A stretch of 64,000 nucleotides of DNA from Diplolepis rosae (GCA_030998225.1 JAPYXD010000701.1:15732501-15796500); one strand, 5' to 3'; shown: positions 22,237-33,676, counted from the stretch's first letter. The notes: generated from the sequence alone by a model not told the origin. Numbers and translations are program-made.

Positions 22237-23210
22237 AAGCTCAAACCAATTTTATAATATTACAGATGATGTGAATTACATATTTTCTCTAGTCATTAAA
22301 TTTTTTTTTGAGTTTGTGTGAAACAGGAAATTCAATTAACTTAAGGCTCTATCGGCCTTAAGGAACACATTCCCATCATGACACTCGCGCTTCGCGCTCG
22401 ATTTTCTGTATGCATTTCTGTAACTTTTTAATAATTTACATGATTATTAATAACTTTATTTTATTCCAAATATCTCTAAAAGGAAAAACAATTGTGAACT
22501 TTAATGAAGCAAACGACTTAGCATTTCAACGCTTATTTCGTATCACATATTTTTTTGAAAAAAAATAAAATTTTTTCAATATTTAAAATCAAAACTTGAA
22601 ATATACATCGTGTCGAGAAATGTCTTAATGAGAAGTTTTAGACCTCATTTAGGTAAGTAATTTTCCATATAAACTTTTTTGTGTACCTCACATATTTTGT
22701 CTGTAAAATGGAATTTTTGAATTTTTTGGAATTAAAACGAAAAATATGTTTTATCAGAAACTGTGTGAGACAAAAATTGTAGATCTTTTTGAAACGAAAA
22801 ACTTTGTATTCTTACGTTTTTTTTCGTATTTCACATATTATTGTTAAAAAAAATTGAATTTTGGATTTTCAATAATATTTTTTGCTAAATAATGTTTCAG
22901 TTTTAGGAAAAACGTGTCTCATTAAGAATTTTTCGCAGCGAAATACTAAACTTTAGGTATACTATATAATAATTTACTATAGATTCTATCAAACATTACT
23001 ATAACCTATACTAAAGTTTGATATAACTTTTCGAATCTTCAGTACTTTGACTAGGAAAAATTTCCTCTCTACTAGGAATAATTATCATTGCACCTCGATT
23101 TTCCCTTGATTCCTAATATTTTTCAGAATTATTATTATAAAATAAAACATATATTGCTATAAAAAGTTTCTCCGTGCATCTATCGAGAGTTATCGAGTAT
23201 ACGACTTACT

Positions 23211-23280
<70 letters not shown>

Positions 23281-23469
23281 TAACAGACAGACAGACAGAC
23301 AGGCAGGCAGACAGACAGACAGACAGACAAGCAGACAGACAGACAGAAAGACACTTTCTTAAAACCATTTTTTCTGACTCAGGGGGTCTCAAAACGTAAA
23401 GATTTGATGAAAATTTCGAAGGTCATTTTCCACATAAAACTAATACCTTCTCATCCATGATGAGAATGT
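22237..23469. repeat. CTCATCATG repeat family, copy D
   Basis: Same order as copy A: GCTCAAACCAATTTTATAAT start, hairpin, arm ACATTCCCATCATG (22367), CTCGCGCTTCGCGCTCGA, internal units (three, marked near 22540, 22684 and 22826), CAGA run, TTTTTTCTGACTCAGGGGG, and arm CATGATGAGAATGT ending at 23469. It has fewer internal units and a far longer CAGA tract than copy A. Confidence 0.85.
23212..23353. repeat. (CAGA)n microsatellite, about 142 bp
   Basis: About 35 CAGA units with a few single-base interruptions (CTAA, GGCA, AAGC). The open frames through it on both strands are repeat artefacts. Confidence 0.95.
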
Positions 23470-25321
23470 AAAAACAATAGAAGATAAACATTTGCCTTTT
23501 CTCGACAAATAGCGTAAAGCACTTATAAAAGCAAGGAATCAAAACTTTCCGCTTTGAATTGTTTCCAATTTCTAATTTTGATTGCATCATGAAACGTGAT
23601 TTTATGAATTCAAACAAATCATCAACCATTGCAAGAAACTGACATGAGATTAAAAGTTCTGAATTTTTCAGAAAGTAGTTAACAATGATTTTGAAATTAG
23701 TATAGTTTCTAAATTTTTGGCGGATATGTATAGCTAAAAACTCGAATTTCATTTTTAGACCATGATAAAGCGTATCAAAGGAAATTTAATAGCTTCTCGT
23801 AAAATAAGAGTGTGAACAAATTTTATATACAATAAACATTTCAACGCAGTACCCAAAATTTCGAAACATTCAATAAATTTGAAGATTTCCTTCAAAGCAG
23901 CTTAAAAGTTAACCAAATCTCTAAAGGTAGATAAAAAATAAAAATTGGAAAATTTCAAATTTGTATACAAGTGTTTTCTAGATTAAGGATTACAATTCTG
24001 ACGTCAGAATTTTCAAATTCAGAGGTCGATTTATTATGACGTATTAAAGTATAATGTTCCTTGTATAAATTTGTATTTATATCGTAAATAATATATATAT
24101 ATATATATATATATAAGTTATTCAATTCTATAATTGTAATGATAATTGATTAAATTATCGTTGTTTTATTATTACATGAATCATTAGATGTTTAGTGATA
24201 AAATAATATATTTAATTTTTTTTAAATTTCAATTACCATGTTAGAGCCCCCATTTCGAATATTTTAATTTCGACAACTAAACTTCGTAATCAACGATAAA
24301 AATAACCATATTCCTAATACCGATTCTCATAGGAATCCACATTCTTATTAAACTTTTCCTAATTTCAGATGTACTTACAGTTTTGAATGTTCATTGAACG
24401 ATGACGAAAATATTTTTTTCAAAACAAAATTAATTATTGTACCTGTAATTATGGCCTTTCAGATATACAATCTTTCATAAATTGTACGTTACTTTCAATT
24501 TACTGGAAAGAATCAAATAATTTTGTTTCCAGAAAACATATTTTCCATTGTTCAATGAATGTTTAGAAATTTGTGTACGTAAATTTCAAGACGCCATATT
24601 TGGTCTACCGTTTTAATTTCCTAAATTCCTACTCCAATTTATAGATTATTAAATTTTTTTATTTTCATTATTAATGTAAAGGTGTTATTTTTCTGTGCGA
24701 TTGAACAATTTTTTCGAAAATTCAGAATTTAAATCTCGGTTTTCGGTAATGCTTAAAAAGTTTTAGAAATCATGTAAATGCTTATTAAATTTTTTCGATT
24801 AAATCTTCATCTGAAAAAAGTGAATAAACATTTTATTTACCAAAAGTTAGTAGAAAATACCTCAGGGTTATTTTTAGAGAACTGTTTGGAATGATAAACT
24901 TCGATGTCTTGCCTTTTTCTCTTATCTTACGTCATTTGTCAATAACATAGAAATTTTCGTTTTTACTAATATACTTTTTTGAAATATATTCATATCGAGC
25001 GCCAATGCTATGATAAGAATGTATTTCTCAAATTCAAAGCAACTTTTTGGTTAAAAAAATTCATGTTTATCATAGTCTAAGCTTTACTTTATTCATAATC
25101 TTCAAAATTAATTATTACATTAATAAAATGATTTGATATCACCAACAAAAGTTCATTTTGCCCAACAAAATAATTTTGTTAGTATTCGTGCAAAAAAATA
25201 TTTTTGTTGAACCGACAAAAGTTTTTTTTAATTTCTTTGTTGGCCTAACAAAATTATTCTATAGGCTTTACACAATTTTCTTGTTCGCCCAGTAAAATAA
25301 TTTTTGGTTTGACAAAATATT
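23470..25321. other. AT-rich intergenic DNA, nothing recognised
   Basis: Contains an AT dinucleotide run at 24088-24115. From 25140, AACAAAAT and ATTTTGTT words alternate on both strands, as also seen at 48700-48960. No gene is supported. Confidence 0.55.
24088..24115. repeat. (AT)n microsatellite
   Basis: Fourteen or so AT units without interruption. Confidence 0.95.
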
Positions 25322-25459
25322 CCGATTAGGCCATATTTAACATTATTTTCTGGTTAAAATAACTAAAAATCCAGGTTATTTTTACCAGATTTTTTCAGGA
25401 ATCGCTAGAAAATCTGTTTTGAAATAACCAGGAAAAAATGTTAAATATGGCCTAACCGG
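25322..25459. mobile_element. Short hairpin element, 138 bp
   Basis: CCGATTAGGCCATATTTAAC at the left pairs with GTTAAATATGGCCTAACCGG at the right; the whole unit folds on itself with a TCAGGAATCGC centre. No target duplication is clear. Confidence 0.75.
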
Positions 25460-25974
25460 AATTCCAGTTGTTTCAACTGGACTTTTTTATGTATGAATAA
25501 CAAAAATTTAGTTGCAAAAGCAAAAAGTTCTAAAAAAAGCCATTTTGTTGCAATTACTAAATTTTCTTTCTCAGTATAAGTCTTTATCTTGTACAATCTG
25601 AACTTGACCTAAGATATGTACCCATAAATATTTAATATCTTGGAGTCCTATCATCGTCTGCAACTTAGCCATTTCTGCAGGTTGTTGCCCTACAATACGA
25701 TGGCATCAACCTGAGCAGAAGAGAGAAAAATACCAAAGAAGCAGATAACCAACCCTCGTTGTCAAGCACGCACTTAACTCAAGACCTTTTGTGAAAGCTT
25801 CACGTGAATAACTCGCGGACCATTAGATACGAATTCTTACTTTCTTGAAAACATCGTCATAAGCAGTCAATAAAAATAAGGTCCATTTCAGGATTATTTC
25901 TTTTAAGTGTTGTTTAACCTAAAATAAACGAGTTCATCGATCTTTAAAATATATTGCTGATTTTATTATTCCCA

Positions 25975-26098
25975 ACTGAAGATTTCACTGATTCATCAAT
26001 CGAATTTCACTGATTCTCAGTAAAAGACCTATAGCTGCAGCCATCAATGAATAGTCACTGCAAATCAGTGGCCGTTCACTGATTCAGGTTTAGAGAGA
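25975..26098. mobile_element. CTCTCT MITE, degenerate copy 2
   Basis: TTTCACTGATTCATCAATCG and TCACTGATTCAGGTTTAGAGAG at the right end match the family; the left terminus is lost. Confidence 0.6.
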
Positions 26099-26104
26099 AA
26101 CTTT

Positions 26105-26290
26105 CTAAGGTATTTATAGATTATATTAAAAAAATGTTTCTTTGTATTGCCGTAAAATATGTTTTTAGCTGTACTGTACGAGAAGTTGCACTTTGCGCAC
26201 TGCAAAATGTTTGCAATATGGTAGATTCCCGTATAGTGATACAAAAAGTAGTATATGATACATATGCAGATTGCTGATTTATTATTATTA
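26105..26290. repeat. GTACTGTACG repeat, copy without insertion (empty site)
   Basis: TATTTATAGATTATATT, TTTCTTTGTATTGCCGTA, then GCTGTACTGTACG, TTGCACTTTGCGCACTG and GTATATGATACATATGCAGA are in the same order as at 31300-32660, but here CGTAAAA-TA-TGTTTTT is continuous where the other copy carries a 1.1-kb element. It also lacks the fold-back half that the second copy has. Confidence 0.8.
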
Positions 26291-26774
26291 GATCAAAAGT
26301 TATACAGACTTGAAAAAAAAACCTCAAAAATTTAAATTGTCATAACCAGTATTGCCATAAATTTTATCCATCAAAAACCATTTACATCATTCACGATTGG
26401 AAATAGTCTCTACTAGTTTACGATCGAAAAAAATTGAAAATATATAGGAGCACCATAAAAATAAATTGTAAACCATAAAACAGGTGTTTTCATCAGAAGA
26501 GAAAATGTAATTCTGGAAGATTAATGCTCCATACAAATGTCTAGCTTGGTAATAATTTGAATTTCACTAAAGTAAATAGGAGTGCTTCATTGCGAAACAT
26601 TCTCTAGGTGTAATTAAAATTAGGATTGCGTACATTTGATGCTACTGTACTGAATAATAAATTAAAGTACGGTTACTTCAATGATAATTGTCAGAAATCA
26701 CATCGACGATATTTCTAGGAGTAAACAGAGTTTTGGGAAGTATGAGTAAAAGGATGATAATTTGCAGACTCATT

Positions 26775-27693
26775 AGTTAAGGACATGGATCAACCAGATC
26801 ACGTGACCAAATTCCTGTAAAAAATTTTACAGTTAAGGTAGTTCGATCACGAAAATTAGACCTCAGACAAAAATAGATAATTTTGCTTTCAAGAATAGCA
26901 ATATTATTATTAAAGGGCTAATTTGAAGGAGAAAAGATTATTTTTCATGGAAAAAATTTGAAACACAAAAAAATAACTTTATTACTAAATTTTATTTTTG
27001 CCCAAACTTATTTTCTTATCACTTCGAGCCAAATTTTAAAATATGATGCGATTCTAATAAATCACGGTTCATTTATTTAGGAAAAAGATTCTCTACAACT
27101 TGACCGTTTCTAATTTTTGAAAATGAATTTTTAATAGCTGAATTTATAAAAAAAATATTTTTCAAAACAAAATTTTTATAAACAAATTGCTGTATTTGAT
27201 AATAATTAATTCAATTTCAAAAATAGGAAACAATCATGTAGAGAATCTTTTTCCTAAAAAAATTAACCGTGATTTATTAGAATCGCATCATTTTTAAAAA
27301 TTTGGCTCGAAGCGATAAAAAAATAAGTTTGGGCAAAAATAAAATTTATTAATAAAATTATTTTTTTGTGTTTCAAATTTTGTTCATGAAAAATAATCTT
27401 TTCTCTTCCAAATTAGCCCTTAAATAATAATACTGCTATTCTTGAAAGCAAAATTATCTATTTTTGTCTGAGGTCTAATTTTCGTGAACGAACTACCTTA
27501 ACTGTAATTGTCGATAATTTTTCGAATTTCTTTCAACATTTTTACTGAAGTGAAGTTAAGAGACGTGCTTCATTATCTTTTATTAAGTTTCCAAAATTTT
27601 CAGAAAGATACTTCGTAAATTATAAAAGATATCTTACGTGGACGAATAAATGTATAATTTAGTCACGTGGCCTGATGGATCCATGGCCTTAAG
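26775..27693. repeat. CACGTG foldback repeat, copy 1, carrying a TTAA element
   Basis: Outer arms: GGACATGGATCAACCAGATC near 26783 against GCCTGATGGATCCATGGCC near 27669, with CACGTGAC at 26801 and GTCACGTG at 27662. The middle is interrupted by the palindrome 26837-27497. Two further copies lack that insertion (54600-54875 and 61955-62180). Confidence 0.75.
26837..27497. mobile_element. TTAA-flanked palindromic element, 661 bp (piggyBac-like target)
   Basis: Begins GGTAGTTCGATCACGAAAAT and ends with the complement (ATTTTCGTGAACGAACTACC); TTAA at 26833-26836 and 27498-27501. The two arms of about 300 nt pair nearly throughout. Empty sites at 62015 and 54681 show one TTAA in the same context. 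TTAA duplication is the rule for piggyBac; no transposase is present, so the family assignment is by target only. Confidence 0.85.
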
Positions 27694-27824
27694 GACATTC
27701 ACTTTATAGAAAAGTCTGATGTTAATTAATGTTGGATCAACACGAAAAGTTCAGGAACCATTCTCACTATTGTCTGACTAATACTGGTTCGTTCTACTGT
27801 CTTGTTAACTTCCTCCATCGTTAA

Positions 27825-28551
27825 GGTAGATATGCACAAAAACAGGTCTGTGAAAAAAAGTTTTTCTGCATGATATTATAATTTGTGTCTTATGAAAAAA
27901 AGCAAAATTTGAAACTTACGAAAAAGAATACTTTTAATAATGTTTTTGTAATAGATTTTTTTTTTTATTAATCGCTTCTGACCAATGTTTTACAAAATTA
28001 TTGGATTTTGATTAATCATGGCTTAGTTCATTGGGGAAAATATTCTCTACAACTCTACTATTTTAAATTTTAAGAGTGAATTTTCTAGTGCCTTAAACCG
28101 TTTATAAAAATTAAAAAAAATATAAATGTAGATAAAAAACTATATTTGAATATTGATTTTTTACGGTTCGTCCAGACAAATAATTGAAGAACGAAAAAAA
28201 ATATGCCTCGGCCCAGATTCGAACCAGTGTCTCCACTTTACATGAATGGCTTGAGTGGTGTAATTTGTTAACATACCACACATGTAAAGTGGGGACCCGG
28301 GTTCGAATCCTGGCTGAGGCGGATTTTTTATCGTTCTTCAATTATTTGTCTGGAAGAAGTGTAGAAATTCTAAACGGAATTTCTTAAAAAATCCAGACGT
28401 TGAAAGCGCTGAATAACATTTTTAACAATCATAATGTTTTTTCTTTTACAAAACACGACTCATAATTTTCAAATTCTTTAAATATTATTTAAAGTCTTTA
28501 AATTACATGAAAATCTTTTTTTCGAGAGATCTGATTTTTGACACAACTACC
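27825..28551. mobile_element. TTAA-flanked element with a nested tRNA-half palindrome
   Basis: TTAA then GGTAGATATGCAC at the left and CAACTACC then TTAA at 28552-28555. The left third resembles the left parts at 33364 and 43315 (AATACTTTTAATAATG). Its centre is replaced by the palindrome 28172-28353. Confidence 0.65.
28172..28353. repeat. Palindrome of two 73-nt arms with tRNA 3' halves
   Basis: Arms 28172-28244 and 28281-28353 start and end with CCAGACAAATAATTGAAG and its complement, around a 36-nt spacer. On the plus strand the right arm holds CATGTAAAGTGGGG, a perfect Pol III B box GGTTCGAATCC (28300-28310) and CTGGCTGAGGC. The left arm holds the same in reverse, with AGATTCGAACC (28215-28225), one base off. 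The spacer carries GGCTTGAGTGGTGTAA, like a tRNA D-arm. The loop word CATGTAA suggests a Thr(TGT)-type origin, but U33 is absent. Confidence 0.75.
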
Positions 28552-28747
28552 TTAATAATTCCAAGTTTGGAATCCAAACTCCAAATATAAGTTCTGAAAA
28601 TAGTTTTGTTAAAGCAATTTATAGAATTTTGAATTTCAATTTTCTCCCCTGTAAATAAAATGAATATAAAAATTTCTAAGTTCCAAAAAGTTCTTTTTAG
28701 AGAAACATATCTTTGGATATAAAACTTTAGAGATGTAAAGCTGAAGG

Positions 28748-29131
28748 CTATGAAGTAAAAAGATAAAGTAAGACCAATGGGTTTTTATTGTCTGTAGCAA
28801 AGTGAACTGTATCGAAGTGAGACAATGGTCGGCAAGAGGATAACATTTCCACAGAGTCGGTCAAAGAGAAACCCTTATATTTTATTGAGTGGGGATTATT
28901 GAGAAAAGTAGAGCGTTGCGTTTGACAAGTCATAAATCTGACTGGATACACCGTTAAGTGGACGAAGCCAGCTTTAAAAGTACACGAAGTTTTTTTGTTG
29001 GTCATTGAACAGGTGATTTTGAACGTACTTGGCACTGTTTCAGTCGTAATCCATTTTGTACCTAATATGGAACGGAGCAATGTCTCTTCCCTAGAGGTAA
29101 TAACCATTAGCTTTTTAGTACTACTTGACAT
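28748..29131 (-). CDS. Open frame, 127 aa, unknown
   Basis: The longest unexplained frame of the AT-rich part, ATG at 29131 to stop at 28748, in a patch of more balanced composition. The product is Ser/Thr-rich and starts MSSSTKKLMVITSREET. No signal peptide, membrane segment or known motif is evident. It may be chance, an exon of an unseen gene or part of an unknown element. Confidence 0.2.
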   Translation of the reverse strand: MSSSTKKLMVITSREETLLRSILGTKWITTETVPSTFKITCSMTNKKTSCTFKAGFVHLTVYPVRFMTCQTQRSTFLNNPHSIKYKGFSLTDSVEMLSSCRPLSHFDTVHFATDNKNPLVLLYLFTS

Positions 29132-29329
29132 TGCGACTCTCTTATGTTCACGAGCTTTCAGATCCTAGCATCACTAGCTTTTTCACAAAATAGAGAAAAT
29201 AATAAAAAGAAATATAAGAGGAAAACTTATTATTATAATATACCAAAATAAGAAAATAATCCAAGATGACAATCGAGTTTCTCTTTACAAACAATAAAAT
29301 TTCAACAGTTTATGATTCTCGCGTCTATC

Positions 29330-29565
29330 CACATGGAGAATTGATCCTTTGGACATTTCCAAGAGGGGCCATCCATACACCAAGTGGACAGTTGTCCACC
29401 ACTTTTTGGCGACCCCCCCCCCCCCCCCCAATCTATTCTGTCCACGTGGACAGTATATTTCAGTATATTGTTCGCAGAATTAGGGGAATGTGTGTCCACT
29501 TGGATTCTGGCCTGACCCCCCCCCCCCCCCAAACTGTCCACGTTGTATATGGACAGCCCCAGAGA
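29330..29565. repeat. Poly-C tracts between GTCCAC/GTGGAC words
   Basis: 17 C at 29413-29429 and 15 C at 29516-29530. Around them stand AAGTGGACAGTTGTCCACC (about 29383), CTGTCCACGTGGACAG (29438), TGTGTCCACTTGG (29490) and CTGTCCACGTTG (29534), i.e. a repeated near-palindromic word. Long C runs are rare in this AT-rich DNA. Confidence 0.8.
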
Positions 29566-29570
29566 GAAGT

Positions 29571-31299
29571 TGAAAAAAATAATTAGCAGGATAGGATTAC
29601 TTATAAAATTGATTTTTAGTCAATTTAGGAAGTCATTTGTTTATTTTTTCTTTTTTTATGTTTGTGAAATTTCAAGGAATGACTTATCTACTGGTTGTAG
29701 CTTTATTGAACATCAAAAGATTTTCGTTATGAAGCATGGAGAATTCAGAGAATAAAAAAATATAAAATAATCAACTTCTTTTGAAATTCTTTATAATTAT
29801 TTACAGAAGTTCATAGGCCTATTGGTCTAGTAAAGCTTTTTGAAGTTCGACTAAGAGACTCTTGTATCAAAATAAAAAAATTATTTTTAGAAAAAAATGA
29901 AAGCATTTTCAATTTATGTGTTATAATTAAATTATACATTTTTATTTTAAAATATGTATATGACAATGCTTAACTGGAAAATTTTTTTAAACAGGTCAAT
30001 CGATACGTCTCGTGACAAGGAATATATTTCCTGGGTGCAATAGAGCTATATTTTTCGAATTAAAAAAAATATTCTTCATAATTTAGTGTAATAACACAAA
30101 AATATTAATTTCTATAGTTTTAAATTTTTTAATCTTTGAATAATTGTCAATCAACAAAAACATTTCCTGGTGCAGTTGATCCAAAAAATTGAGATCAAAT
30201 TTACATTCTTAGATCGAAACTAAACAAAATTTCTAAAATACTTTTTGGGAATATCAAAAAGGAGCAAGAAAAGTTTCTTAATAGGCCGGTCATTAAACAA
30301 ATCAATTTGCGCCCTGATCTACGAATGAGCTATCGGTAGTAAATTCAAAAATAATAATATTGTTACTCATGATCTATAGATCCATAGTATTTGATAAAAA
30401 AGTAATAAAGTCAATAGTTCAGACTTGATTAAAATTCATTATTTTCTAAAATTTTTCTAATTTGAAATTAATGTCGAATATTTTATTTGCAAAATATGAA
30501 TCCGATTACAGGCAGGTCGTTCAATCTTTTTACAATCTTAGAAACAACTGAAATTTATTTTTTTTAATGTGAAACTCCACCTTCGATTAAATTTATTTTT
30601 GTTCAAAGTCACGTCGAAGATTTTTAGTAGTTTGTGAACAAATTGCCGCATAGAAGCGAAACCTCTTATAAATTTTCAAAGTACTCTTTCTTAACTTAGA
30701 TATATTTGTGCATCCTCTTATACTTTTGCGAAAAAACATACTCCCACTGTTCTTTATCAATGTCGTGACTGATTTCGAGTTATTTAACAATAAGAAAATC
30801 CTCACTTACGTAACTTTATCCTCAGTTTGGAGAAAAAGAAACTGTCACATAGGGACAGATTAGGAAAATAGGTTACATTTGACTGTTCTTAAAGACGTTC
30901 ATTTACCAAATTGAAGGATGCTACATTATTATAACAAATTATTAATAAGTCTATTTTTCATTAATTAACAGTAATAAATCCAACTAGCGTTTTAAATAGT
31001 CTTTCAAAAAATAAATAATAATTAAAATTTTGGAAAGTTTGTTTTGAAAAAAAATAAATGACCATTGACTACTACTTTTCAAAAATAAAGATCTTGAACC
31101 AAAACAAACAAAATGACACATAAAACTCTAAATGATTTTGGTCAAAGGATCATAAAAAACAATTTTTTCAGAAATAGGCTTTTTTCAATATTTTTACAAT
31201 TAATGAATTAATCTATTTTCTTCAACCTTTAGTTCCTTGTGATTTTTGTTCGCCATTGAAAAATAATAATGTTACCTACCCTTAATAGAAATGCCTGAT
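29571..31299. other. AT-rich intergenic DNA, nothing recognised
   Basis: No coding or RNA feature is supported. Confidence 0.6.
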
Positions 31300-31359
31300 T
31301 TTCTAGGGTATTTATGATTAATATTGGAAAAATTTTTCTTTGTATGGCCGTAGAGGGTA

Positions 31360-32473
31360 CACGGAAAAAATTTGTCGCTTAAAAAGTCATCGACTTTGTA
31401 TAATACTCGTGGATAGGTTAGAAAGTCGACTAAATATTATGAGCCTCCTTATTGAAGAATATGATAGATAGTCGCTGAAAATGTAAAACGTAAATTCGAA
31501 AGTTTAAGTGACAGATTTAAAACACCGTGGGTTGGGTTCCATTGTCTCTAAACCAGGCATCGAAAGTCTAAGTGACAGTCGAAGAAAATTTTGAACAGTG
31601 TAAAAAGGAAAATATTATTTTCTGTGATATGATCCTGCACTTATATAGTTAATTATTTTTCACTTTTACATTACCTATATAATCCTAATATGAACTTACC
31701 ATTATATTTAACACTGCACATTACAGAAACGCAATTTTTTATAAACACTTCGCAGCACCGAGAATCGAACGCACGCATCCTAACCTAATTCTAATCGCAC
31801 GCCTTAACCCGCATATCCGTTACATGTCATGGAGACTTGTGTAAAATATTTGGATCACATTCAGAGTTTGAAGGCAAATCTAAAATAATAGATCAATTTC
31901 AAATTTGACGTAATACACTTTATCAAGGTAAACATATACTTACTCGGAACTAATTCTTCAATGTACGCTTCAATCCAGATTCAAACGAAATCAAACGACA
32001 CGTAATCTCAAAATCTAACCAAAATTATTACAAAAACATAAAGCTGAGCTGCATTGTCTGCTGTGCGATGCTACGAATTACGTTTCTGCGCATCGCTTTT
32101 TGCGACTGTCGAAGAAATTTTGGAAGACGGCATATAAAATCTGATGGACTTTAGAATACAATTTACAAAACTATTTGTTTGAATTACTTTCATTTCAAAT
32201 TATTCAATAGTCTTTTAAAATCTATGACAAATGAATCCAAAGATTATGAAACTTTTCATTACTTCTTAGAAAAGATCAGTTAGTGTTTAAAATACTTTTA
32301 TAATAGTAAATACGCGACTTTTTTTCTTCGACCTGGTTTTCTAAAAGTTAGTCGACTTTTTTCTACTATTTCCTAAAAGTCATTGAAACCTTACAAGACT
32401 TTCTCCGATTTTACTTTCTGTCCACGACTCTTCGAATAGTCTGTTAAATTTTAAGCGACAAATTTTTTCCGTG
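31360..32473. mobile_element. CACGG-type inverted-repeat element 2, 1114 bp, TA-flanked
   Basis: Ends CACGGAAAAAATTTGTCGCT and its exact complement, with at least 25 bp of perfect terminal repeat. TA at 31358-31359 and 32474-32475; the related site at 26158-26159 has a single TA. Interior repeats of AAAGTCGAC / AAGTCTAAGTGACAG words and a tRNA-like segment (31754-31820). No transposase. Confidence 0.9.
31754..31820 (-). other. tRNA-like segment inside the CACGG element
   Basis: Minus strand: GGATATGCGGGTTAAGGCG looks like a D-arm, and GCGTTCGATTCTC like a degenerate B box about 45 nt on, ending CGGTGCT. Type II (Ser/Leu) proportions. No acceptor stem pairs well, so it is a relic at best. Confidence 0.4.
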
Positions 32474-32665
32474 TATGTTTTGCTGCACTGTACGTAAAGT
32501 TTGCACTTCGCGCACTGAAAAATGTTTGTAAAATGGTAGATTTCTGATGACCTTAAAAGTGTGCGGAAATTATAACATTTCCGCACATTTTTTGATGCAC
32601 AAAGTGCGAACTTCCCGTACAGTGATGCATAAAATAGTATATGATACACATGCGGATTGGTGATT

Positions 32666-33363
32666 TAACATTATTATTAGATAAAAAGGCCATCATCCTC
32701 AACATTATTAATTGTTATTTTAACCCTAAACTTTATTAGTTTTCAAATTTCCATTGCATTAACAATCCTTGTATAATTTTACAACTTGATTGCCCACTGC
32801 ATTAAAATCTAAGATGGAAATGATTCTCAAGAAACGACCTCCAGTTCCTCTCTTTGTATCATTACCTGGAGGTGGAAAACTGTAAACGTGCCAGGAAATA
32901 AAGTACTTCTTGAAACAGAAGTTACTTCGATCCTCCTAGCTGTAGTCTCCAGATGGAGGGAGACGTGTCTACCCATGCAATGAAATCTTACGAGGAAAGT
33001 CGACCTAAGGGCGCAGAAGAGATTTTCAAGTGTTTCCAAGAAAATTGCTACATCAATAGTGCAGACGACACTAAGTTCAACTTTTTCCTTTCGAATGTCT
33101 TTTAGCGGATAATGGAATACGTACGTGTTCTCGAGAAACTATTAGTGATTCAGAGAAATCTCGTTACAATTTTAACATTGAGAAATCATAAATAATGTAG
33201 TTTTTCAGTACTTTAGAAATGTAATCTTTATTCATCTTCAACTTAAACCTCTCCTCCTTCACCTATAATACCATTTTATTTCTTGGGAGAAATCAGTATC
33301 AAAAAGGATAAATTTTTATAGCTGAAAAAAGTATTTGATTTTAGGTTACAGAATAAAATTTAA
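32666..33363. other. Intergenic DNA; composition island at 32820-33060
   Basis: The island contains the inverted words ACCTCCAG and CTGGAGGT (32838, 32867) and a 70-codon minus frame without motifs. Nothing can be assigned. Confidence 0.45.
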
Positions 33364-33536
33364 GGTAGTTGTGGGAAAAAACAGGTCTCAGGAAAAAAAG
33401 GTTTTTCTATGATTTTAAAAGTTGAAATTATATTATTAGCTGTGTTTTATGAAAGAAAAAATATTATTTTGTATGTAAAAAATTTAAAACTTACGAAAAA
33501 TAATACTTTTAATAATGCTTTTTGTAATATCGTTTC
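33364..33536. mobile_element. TTAA-family left-arm fragment
   Basis: TTAA then GGTAGTTGTGGG, AACAGGTCTCAGG and AATAATACTTTTAATAATG, the order seen at 27825; cut off where a mariner relic begins. Confidence 0.6.
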
Positions 33537-33676
33537 GATAGATGGTTGCAGCGGTAAGTGTTGGTCGAATAGGCAGATCAAGAATATCAAACAGTAAACT
33601 TGGACATCTGTCAACATAACGACATCATCACACTAGTAAATTTCTGTTTGCATCATAAATTTATTCTTGATCAAAA

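Larger units (their letters stand above)
31300..32665. repeat. GTACTGTACG repeat, copy carrying a CACGG element (filled site)
   Basis: Left flank TTTTTCTTTGTATGGCCGTA and right flank TGTTTTGCTGCACTGTACG match the continuous copy at 26105. The part 32480-32630 is itself a fold-back: GCACTGTACGTAAAGTTTGC pairs with GCGAACTTCCCGTACAGTG, around GTGCGGAAA/TTTCCGCAC. Confidence 0.8.

Noticed and set aside
23174..23392. Open frames of RQTD/SVCL repeats
   Set aside because: Direct translation of the CAGA microsatellite on each strand.
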